A stretch of 47,931 nucleotides of DNA from Pseudomonas sp. MF4836 (lineage in GTDB: Bacteria > Pseudomonadota > Gammaproteobacteria > Pseudomonadales > Pseudomonadaceae). Under the pieces are notes generated by a model. It was not told where the DNA came from, did no database searches, and saw only the letters and a list, made by a program, of their open reading frames with translations. The position numbers were made by a program, and so were the translations under genes. The stretch is from assembly GCF_002018875.1 (NCBI RefSeq), contig NZ_MVOL01000027.1, positions 1 through 47,931 on the forward strand, given 5' to 3'. Positions 41,866 to 47,931 of the stretch are shown here, piece by piece; positions within the stretch are counted from its first letter, which is position 1; each line of letters begins with the position of its first letter.

Positions 41866-44592
41866 ATGACTAGCGTTATTACGCGGTACGGGCGCGTTCG
41901 CCCGCGACTTTTCCGACTGTCGATACTGACGGCGGCGGTGGTGTGCGCATCCTTGGCCGGTGCGGCCATGGCCAGCCAAGCTGAAGTCCGCCCTGATGCG
42001 GATACGGCGCGGGTGGATGCACTGCTGAAAAAGATGACCCTGGACGAAAAATTCAACCTGATTCGCGGCGTGACCGAGGACGACAGCACCAACCAGGGCC
42101 AGGCCGGCTACCTGCCTGGGGTGGCTCGCCTCGGTGTGCCTGCGTTGCGCCTGGCCGATGGCCCGCCCGGTATCTTGACCCGCAAAGCCTCGATCATCCC
42201 GACCTCGACCATGGGATTGGCCGCGACCTTCAGCAAGCAGGATGCCTATGACAACGGCGCGGTAATCGGCGAGGAGGCCAAGCGCCTGGGCATCGATGTC
42301 GCGCTGGAGCCCTTCATCAATATGTTCCGTGACTCGGGCTTCCGACGTGGTTGGAACACGTACGGCGAAGATCCGCTGCTGACCGGCAGCATGGGCGCCG
42401 AGGTGATCAAGGGTATCCAGGGCCAGGGCGTGATGGCCCAGGCCAAACACTTGGTCGGCTACGACATGACCGGCTATGACACGCGCATTCCCGAGCAGGC
42501 CTTGCGCGAGGTGTACCTGGCACCCTTCCAGGACGCGATCGATGCCGGTGTGGCCTCGATCATGTGCTCCTACAACAAGCTCAACGGCGAGTTCGCTTGT
42601 GGCAACGAACAGTTGCTGGAGCAGGTACTGCGCGGCCAGATGGGCTTCAAGGGTTTCATCACCTCCGACTGGGGTGGCGTGCACAGTGCCCAGTACGTCA
42701 AGAAGGGCATGGACATGGAAATGCCCGGCCGCATCGACGAGAAGCACCCGTTCTGGGACATCATGCGTTCCTACTACGACAATACCGAGCAACAACAGCC
42801 GGCGTTGCACACCTCGATGGGCAGCATGAAAAAGGTATTTGCCCGCCCCATGCCGGAAGAGTGGATGGTTGGCCAGCGGCCGAATGTGCTGCTGGGGCAG
42901 TTCCCCAACGACGAGAAGCCGAGCAACTTGTTTGAGGCCCTGCGCGACAAGACCGTGCAAGAGCAGGATATCGACAAGGCCGCCCGGCGGGTGCTTGGCC
43001 AGATCGAGCGTTTCGGCATGCTGGACAAGGGCAGTCATCAGCCGCAGTCGACGCCCATGGTTGCCGGGCTGTCGCAGATCGTGCGCCGGACCAGCGAGCA
43101 TTCGGCGGTGCTCCTGAAAAACCAGGACAACGTGCTGCCGCTGTCCAAGGAGGATCTCAAGGGGCTGGCCATGATCGGTCCGGGGGCGTTGCAGCCAGTG
43201 GCGCTGGGCGTTTCCGCCGAGCACGCGATCGGTGTGCCAGCGCTGCAAGTAGGCCCGGCCAACGCGTTGCGTGCGCTGGAGCCAACCGCTAAGGTCAGTG
43301 TGGCCGTGGCCAACGACATGACCGGCGTCGCGATTCCGGCGCAGTTCGTGTCGTTTGAAGGCAAGCCGGGGTGGGTAAGGGAAGGGCTGTCCCCGCGCGA
43401 CAACCAACTGGCGTTTACGCAGGCCAATGCCTTGCCGGCCAACACCTTGCCGGCCTGGAAGACGAACCTGACCATCGAGCAGGAAGGCGATTACAACCTC
43501 AACCTGCAAATGCTAGGCGCCGGCGCGGTATTGAAAGTCGACGGCAAAGTCATCGGTGAAAGCAGCTCTTTGAAAAATGCCTTGCACGGTGATGTTGTGC
43601 ATCCCGGTCAAGACGCCTTGATGCCGACCACGGACGGGCTCAACAACGTGCGACGCATGGTCAAGCTCAGCCGTGGCGAGCACCTGATCGAAGTCAGCAC
43701 CTACAGCGACACCTCTGGCGAGCCGGTTCAAGTGCGCCTGGCGTGGGTCACGCCGGCCATGCGCGAAGCCAATCGGGCACAGGCGTTGGTTGCGGCGCGC
43801 AGCGCGAAGAAAGTGGTGTTTTTCGCCTGGGCACGCACCGACCCGCAGTTCGGTTTGCCGGGTGACCAGGACGCGTTGATCGCAGAAATCGCCGCGATCA
43901 ATCCCAACGTTGTGGTAGTGCTCAACACCAGCACGCCGGTAGCCATGCCATGGCTGGACAAGGTCAAGGGCCTGGTGCAGATGTGGTGGACCGGCGACGA
44001 AGGCGGCCCGGCTACCGCCAATATCCTCACAGGGCGTAGTAATCCGGCAGGTCGCTTGCCGTTCACCTGGGCCCACAGCCTGCAGGATTACCCGGCCACT
44101 GACCCGCGCTACCCCGAGCGTGGCCAGCAACTTGACGGCGTAGTCACTTATACCGAGGGCGTGAACATTGGCTATCGCTGGTTCGAATCGCAGCACAAAA
44201 CGCCGCTGTTTGCGTTTGGCTACGGGCTGTCGTATAGCCGCTTCGACTACCGCGCCTTGCAGACGCATCGCCTGGCGAATGGCGACCTCAAGGTCGATTT
44301 CAAATTGACCAACATTGGTCGCGTAGCGGGGGATGAAGTGCCGCAACTGTACCTCGGGGCTCCCTCACAACCGGTCGAAGGTGCCGAGTTCGCACCGCAG
44401 ACCCTGGTTGGGTTTGATCGGGTAAACCTCAGGGCCGGCGAAACCAAAACCGTGTCCATCGTGGTACCGCTGCGCAAGCTCCAGTATTGGGCGGTCAACA
44501 ACCAAACCTGGGAACTGCCAAAGGGCGAGCGCACCTTGAAGCTAGCCAGTGCGTCGGACAATGTGAGGGTGAGCCAAGCCGTCTCGTTCTGA
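41866..44592 (+). CDS. Exported GH3 beta-glucosidase with PA14-like insert
   Basis: 908 aa. Signal peptide 1-36 (cleavage after AAMA). GH3 TIM barrel (about 50-290) with the AKHLVGYD substrate motif (K195-H196) and the nucleophile Asp268 in GFITSDWGG. The (alpha/beta)6 sandwich domain continues (about 390-470 and 640-770), split by an insert (about 495-620) with PA14-like strands (LTIEQEGDYNLNLQMLGAGA). A C-terminal Fn3-like domain ends the chain (VDFKLTNIGRVAGDEVPQLYL). It removes beta-linked glucose outside the cytoplasm. CGGAG precedes the ATG. The insert usually gives substrate choice, for example aryl or steroid glucosides. Full length. Confidence 0.9.
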   Translation: MTSVITRYGRVRPRLFRLSILTAAVVCASLAGAAMASQAEVRPDADTARVDALLKKMTLDEKFNLIRGVTEDDSTNQGQAGYLPGVARLGVPALRLADGPPGILTRKASIIPTSTMGLAATFSKQDAYDNGAVIGEEAKRLGIDVALEPFINMFRDSGFRRGWNTYGEDPLLTGSMGAEVIKGIQGQGVMAQAKHLVGYDMTGYDTRIPEQALREVYLAPFQDAIDAGVASIMCSYNKLNGEFACGNEQLLEQVLRGQMGFKGFITSDWGGVHSAQYVKKGMDMEMPGRIDEKHPFWDIMRSYYDNTEQQQPALHTSMGSMKKVFARPMPEEWMVGQRPNVLLGQFPNDEKPSNLFEALRDKTVQEQDIDKAARRVLGQIERFGMLDKGSHQPQSTPMVAGLSQIVRRTSEHSAVLLKNQDNVLPLSKEDLKGLAMIGPGALQPVALGVSAEHAIGVPALQVGPANALRALEPTAKVSVAVANDMTGVAIPAQFVSFEGKPGWVREGLSPRDNQLAFTQANALPANTLPAWKTNLTIEQEGDYNLNLQMLGAGAVLKVDGKVIGESSSLKNALHGDVVHPGQDALMPTTDGLNNVRRMVKLSRGEHLIEVSTYSDTSGEPVQVRLAWVTPAMREANRAQALVAARSAKKVVFFAWARTDPQFGLPGDQDALIAEIAAINPNVVVVLNTSTPVAMPWLDKVKGLVQMWWTGDEGGPATANILTGRSNPAGRLPFTWAHSLQDYPATDPRYPERGQQLDGVVTYTEGVNIGYRWFESQHKTPLFAFGYGLSYSRFDYRALQTHRLANGDLKVDFKLTNIGRVAGDEVPQLYLGAPSQPVEGAEFAPQTLVGFDRVNLRAGETKTVSIVVPLRKLQYWAVNNQTWELPKGERTLKLASASDNVRVSQAVSF

Positions 44593-44690
44593 CCGTTACA
44601 CCCCATAAAAATAAAAATATCCAGGCTTTAGCACTACCTACCTCTTGAACGTCTGCGCCATTGCCTGGTGGCGCAGCGGGAGCTTCCCCC

Positions 44691-45842
44691 ATGATTTCCT
44701 CTGTTCGTCGTGTTGGACAAGGCTTTTGCGTGCTCCATCGTTTTATCCTGGCGGCGCTCCTGGCGCTGGGTGTTGTCCAGTCAGCGCTGGCAATTGACTT
44801 GATCAAAACCGACAGTGACCGCTTGGAACTGCACGCCCAAGGCATTTTTGCCGCCAACGACAAGGTCTACATCCAGGGCCGCCACACCGGCAGCATCGGC
44901 CACCGCATCAACATGATCTACACCCACCAGCTTAGTACTGAGTGGGCCGTGGGCATGCGCCAGGAATGGGCCTACGACCCGTTTTACTACGATCACACGG
45001 CCGCCCAGATCAAACGTTTCCAGTACGTGTTTGTACGCAATGCACGCTGGGGGCAGTTGAGTTACGGGCAGCAAAAGTCCCTGACATTCGACATGGTCGG
45101 GTCCGTCACTGACTGGTACCTGGGTTATGGCACCAAGGGCCAGGGCACGTTCAACGGCTATGGCGGCAACCAGTTGCTGGGCTTTTCCCGGCCGAACAAA
45201 TCGCTTTACTACCGGGTGCGTAGCGGCGATTTCGAGCTCGGGGCGATGTACGGCTTTGGCACCGGTCCGGTGCACAACTCCGTCAACCCCAGCAGTGTGG
45301 GCCCCGGCAAGTTTGTCGACAGCTCGCGGGACTCGCTGTACCAGGTCGGTACCATCTGGCGCCCGGCGCAGAATTGGTCGTTGCGCCTGGCCTATGGCGT
45401 CACCGAAATGAGCGAACGCTCGCTGGACACCAGGGCTCAACTCAACACCCGTCACCCCAACGTCGAAGGCTGGCTGTCGGGGGTGACGTATACCAATGCG
45501 CCCTGGTACCACGCGCTGGTGTACGGCGAGTACCGCAACCTCAACGCTTCAGCGCCAACGTCCAGCGGCTACCGTGAAGCGAAGGCCGTGGAGTCCTACA
45601 GCAGCTACTCATTTCCGGAAATGGGCGAATTGGGGTTTTTTAAGGCGTATGGCGGGATCAATCTGTTTTCCGACAAAAGCAGTGACGGTCGCAGCGGGTA
45701 TTCGGTGGCCGGTTTTGCTCTGATCACCTTGCATGACAGCCTTGCGATTGGCCTTGAGAGAAAGTTCGATATGGCCCGGAACAAGCAGGGTGACAGTACC
45801 GGGGTTGATGAATATGAGCTGGTAGCCAAATACTACTTTTAG
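44691..45842 (+). CDS. Outer-membrane porin (OprD/Omp-like beta-barrel)
   Basis: 383 aa. A hydrophobic stretch RFILAALLALGVVQSALA is the signal peptide core; a GTG start nearer to it (VLHRFILAALL) is possible, so the N-terminus is uncertain. The mature chain alternates polar and aromatic residues as in beta-barrels (YVFVRNARWGQLSYGQQKSL), and it ends in Phe (AKYYF), the outer-membrane assembly signal. It lies 98 bases after the GH3 gene and probably lets the substrate or freed sugar cross the outer membrane. The family is inferred from pattern rather than from a strong motif. Confidence 0.75.
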   Translation: MISSVRRVGQGFCVLHRFILAALLALGVVQSALAIDLIKTDSDRLELHAQGIFAANDKVYIQGRHTGSIGHRINMIYTHQLSTEWAVGMRQEWAYDPFYYDHTAAQIKRFQYVFVRNARWGQLSYGQQKSLTFDMVGSVTDWYLGYGTKGQGTFNGYGGNQLLGFSRPNKSLYYRVRSGDFELGAMYGFGTGPVHNSVNPSSVGPGKFVDSSRDSLYQVGTIWRPAQNWSLRLAYGVTEMSERSLDTRAQLNTRHPNVEGWLSGVTYTNAPWYHALVYGEYRNLNASAPTSSGYREAKAVESYSSYSFPEMGELGFFKAYGGINLFSDKSSDGRSGYSVAGFALITLHDSLAIGLERKFDMARNKQGDSTGVDEYELVAKYYF

Positions 45843-45869
45843 AACGTGTGCAGTCTTATTGTGTCGACA

Positions 45870-46241
45870 CTAGGAACCGGGTGGAAAATCGGCGTCGGGA
45901 TAGTCTTTCGCCGATTGGCTATGGGTTGAATGCGCTAGGGTAGCCGCGGCGTATGCCTGTGCCTTGGCTGTTTTCTTGTGTTCGTTGGGATTGATCTGCT
46001 CATCAATGAGCACCCTGGCCTGGTTACGCGCCTTACGGATGTCCGTCAGGGATTTGCGCGGCCAGGTTCCGCAGGCGTACTTTTTGTTCTGGTCGCCCCA
46101 GCGATAACGATTGAAAAAGCTGACCGACACACCGTCCTTACGCACTGAGATTCGCCCGGCGGATTTGCCATCCTCCCTGAGGATGCGGCCGGCATCATTG
46201 GCGGTCAGCGACTCGAGTTCTTTGATGGTGATTTTGGCCAT
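45870..46241 (-). pseudogene. Truncated tyrosine-recombinase integrase (N-terminal part only)
   Basis: 123 codons that match the N-terminal arm-binding region of tRNA-targeting integrases: DAGRILREDGKSAGRISVRK, KYACGTWPRKSLTDIRKAR and NQARVLIDEQINPNEHKK. The catalytic domain with the RHRY residues is absent. The last 25 codons (AYAAATLAHSTHSQSAKDYP...) look unrelated. It lies 180 bases from the right attachment repeat. The island therefore cannot excise unless helped by a related integrase. Confidence 0.8.
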
Positions 46242-46421
46242 GAAACGGGCGCTCCCTATTTTTACCCCCACAAAAACGTCGGTTCCTGATGGACGTTATC
46301 GGACTCGCGTAGAGCAGAACACCGCTGGAACTCGCGTAAATACTGGCCTGGAAAAATCCTGTACAAAATTTTGGAAGCTTTCAAGAAGTATGAAAAAGAA
46401 GATGGGGGCTCGGGGGCGAGG

Positions 46422-46448
46422 GTTCGAATCACTCCGTCCCGACCATAT
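46422..46448 (+). repeat. attR-like direct repeat (tRNA-Pro 3' end copy)
   Basis: 27 bases identical to 37225-37251. Just upstream (46402-46421) is a decayed copy of the tRNA anticodon arm (ATGGGGGCTCGGGGGCGAGG), which shows drift of the displaced half. Confidence 0.9.
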
Positions 46449-46460
46449 TTTTAATGACTT

Positions 46461-46489
46461 AGTCCAATCTTCACAGGTTGGACTTTTTC
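46461..46489 (+). terminator. Terminator after the displaced tRNA end
   Basis: 10-bp stem AGTCCAATCT / AGGTTGGACT (one T-G pair) with loop TCAC, then TTTTT. It was probably the original terminator of tRNA-Pro before the island inserted. Confidence 0.85.
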
Positions 46490-46946
46490 ATTTCCAGAAA
46501 ATACTCTCACATCCCCCCACACAGTAATTTTGCGAATTGCAGGGACACAGGGTCCTACCAGGGGGGCTTATTAGATTTCTTATCCCTACTCCGGTCTCTG
46601 CTCCAGTAGAGGCTGTGGTTTGCTTGCTTTGAGTGGTTGGTAGTCTGTGTGCTAGATATTCCTGTACACAAGCTTCTTCATTGGTTTTGTAATGTAATTA
46701 CCTTACCGCGCTCGCACCCGGATGCGGAACCACTGGTGCGCGTTTGGCGGCGTCGCTGAGTGAGAGTCAGGGGAGTGGGCGAATCAAATCGTTTGATAAG
46801 CACATAGTCCACACGCGGCATAACTCAAGTTCTGGTGTTAAAAGTTTTCTCGGTGCCTGCTTTACTAGCACCTTAGTTTGAATGTCGGTAACGCTTGCTC
46901 TGCAGATGCGCTACGATCCTTGGTCCTCGGAAGGAGATCAAACGGA
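46490..46946. other. 457-bp stretch without a recognised gene
   Basis: No ORF with a ribosome site is seen. Composition is lower in GC than the chromosome to the left. The palindrome ATCAAA-TCG-TTTGAT lies at 46783-46797. It may be the decayed edge of a second island. Confidence 0.4.
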
Positions 46947-47096
46947 ATGATCGGTCGTTTAGTTGTATGCAATTTACTGGCGACGCAACTATTGACAGTA
47001 TTCATTGCGAGTGAAGGGGTTGGTTACCTGGGCGAGGAGGACTGGCAAGCGAAAAGACGAGGTTCAGCCTGGCAATGGGCTCCCGTAGTTTTTTGA
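46947..47096 (+). CDS. Small hypothetical protein
   Basis: 49 codons, ATG 46947 with AAGGAG 10 bases upstream. MIGRLVVCNLLATQLLTVFIA is a hydrophobic start (signal or membrane segment), followed by a polar tail ending WQWAPVVF. Not recognised. Confidence 0.4.
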   Translation: MIGRLVVCNLLATQLLTVFIASEGVGYLGEEDWQAKRRGSAWQWAPVVF

Positions 47097-47235
47097 ACTC
47101 GCATTCAATTTCAAAAAGTTCAGAACGCAGTACGTACCATTTGATATGAATGTCTATCGATATGTGCGGTTCGACTAGAAGGCAAGCAAGTGCTGCCCGG
47201 CTTCCCTACGGCATTTGGTTTATGGAGAGTTATCG

Positions 47236-47769
47236 GTGTTACAGACGCTTTGGGTGTTGTTCCATTGGGATGCTTTTGAGTCTATCGCAATACTCGCACT
47301 CCCTTTTCAGCTCTTTTATTTGGTTTGGACTTTGGTTGCCAATATAACTATCCGTTTGCGTGGTCGTATTCCTTTATTTTGGGCCAACGCGTTGGTGGGA
47401 GTGATTGCGAGTTTGGCGGCAATGAAGGCTTGTATGGTGGCTCTGCCTTATGCGCTCGATTATCAAGAGTACCGTGAGAGTGTTCGGCAGTTGGCAGTTC
47501 AGGAACGTTTACAGCGACAACAGGACTCGCCAGATGTTGATACGGGCCCCGTCGAGTTGGCAGGCGGGATCGGGGGGCTGGAGGTAATGAAAGTTTTTAT
47601 GGCGTTGACGTCCTACTGGGTTGATTCCAAGCAGCTTCGTGAGGAAGCTCAGCCGTTGGAAGGTCGGAAGAGTTCACAGCCCCAACTGATGTCGAAAGCT
47701 GTTGATGCTCAGCCTGTCAAAGCTCCTTCAAATGTTATTGAAGAAACTTCAGATTCTTCAGGGTGGTGA
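47236..47769 (+). CDS. Hypothetical membrane protein
   Basis: 177 aa. GTG 47236 has GGAGAG 6 bases upstream and fits better than TTG 47215. Two clear membrane segments (about residues 14-38, SIAILALPFQLFYLVWTLVANI, and 48-68, ANALVGVIASLAAMKACMV) are followed by a polar helix (YQEYRESVRQLAVQERLQRQQ) and a Ser/Glu/Pro-rich C-terminus. The GC content is lower than that of the neighbouring genes, suggesting transfer. Not recognised. Confidence 0.6.
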   Translation: MLQTLWVLFHWDAFESIAILALPFQLFYLVWTLVANITIRLRGRIPLFWANALVGVIASLAAMKACMVALPYALDYQEYRESVRQLAVQERLQRQQDSPDVDTGPVELAGGIGGLEVMKVFMALTSYWVDSKQLREEAQPLEGRKSSQPQLMSKAVDAQPVKAPSNVIEETSDSSGW

Positions 47770-47787
47770 TAAGAAATACGTCTCAAG

Positions 47788-47811
47788 AGCCTCGCCTTAG
47801 CGGGGCTTTTT
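47788..47811 (+). terminator. Terminator after the hypothetical membrane protein gene
   Basis: 8-bp stem AGCCTCGC / GCGGGGCT (one T-G pair) with 4-base loop, then TTTTTA. The last 120 bases of the window show no gene. Confidence 0.85.
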
Positions 47812-47931
47812 ATGTCTGGAGGTTATCCCTCATGAAATTAAATTCTGTTGTTGCCTCTTTCATGGGATAGCCGTGCACCAGCTTCCAGCAGACTGATCCG
47901 CTCCCACCTACCCAACGCCATGCCCCCTCAC

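Larger units (their letters stand above)
37225..46448. mobile_element. 9.2-kb decayed integrative island at tRNA-Pro
   Basis: Bounded by the 27-bp tRNA-derived repeat on both sides. It contains a truncated integrase next to the right end, a cytochrome c gene fragment, a LysR regulator and a divergent four-gene set. No conjugation, replication or phage structural genes are present, and without a full integrase it should be immobile by itself. Confidence 0.85.

Noticed and set aside
37369..44635. 14-bp repeat CAGGCTTTAGCACT at 37369 and 44622 as a recombination scar
   Set aside because: A few 14-bp matches are expected by chance in a window of this size, and the flanks do not match.

Overview
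The window is chromosomal DNA of a Pseudomonas, most likely of the P. fluorescens group. The evidence is the gene order truA-trpF-accD-folC-SPOR-cvpA-purF-metZ, the thrS-infC-rpmI-rplT-pheST-ihfA-merR block, a CsrA paralogue of RsmE type, a DUF1654 protein and high-GC codon use. About 50 protein genes and five tRNA genes are called; all calls come from reading the sequence, with no database search.

Layout. 1-9717: a partial M24 peptidase on the minus strand, then a co-oriented housekeeping series (tRNA modification, tryptophan, fatty acid, folate, purine and methionine synthesis). 9723-12078: a REP-like repeat, tRNA-Val(TAC), two tRNA-Asp(GTC), a minus-strand FAD amine oxidase gene and tRNA-Val(GAC) with its own promoter and terminator. 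12131-14571: an rtcB2-prfH RNA-repair and ribosome-rescue pair, a strongly initiated 13-codon ORF in its leader, and a divergent XRE regulator. 14662-20118: small envelope and regulatory genes, including an RsmE-type CsrA, a DUF1654-endonuclease I operon behind a LexA-like box, a periplasmic glutaminase-asparaginase and a FlxA-like gene with a sigma28-like promoter. 20205-27357: a complete ribose operon (rbsB-A-C-R-K-D) that carries its repressor inside and ends with an exported nucleoside hydrolase. 27393-29418: small conserved proteins and a cold-shock protein. 29754-37081: thrS, infC, rpmI, rplT, pheS, pheT, ihfA and merR, with a tRNA-Thr anticodon mimic before thrS and an attenuator-like hairpin before pheS.

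37172-46448: tRNA-Pro(GGG) is the attachment site of a 9.2-kb decayed island. It is bounded by a 27-bp direct repeat of the tRNA 3' end and carries a truncated integrase next to the right repeat. The cargo is a cytochrome c gene fragment, a LysR regulator and a divergent gene set: M20 amidohydrolase, MFS transporter, exported GH3 beta-glucosidase and outer-membrane porin. This looks like a scavenging system for glycosylated or amide-conjugated, possibly plant-derived compounds. 46449-47931 is lower in GC and poorly coding, with two unrecognised small genes.

The best candidates for little-described biology are: (1) the rtcB2-prfH locus with its 13-codon leader ORF, hairpin and divergent XRE gene; (2) the LysR/M20/MFS/GH3/porin island at tRNA-Pro; (3) the LexA-boxed DUF1654-endA operon; (4) RNA-level control elements at thrS and pheST.
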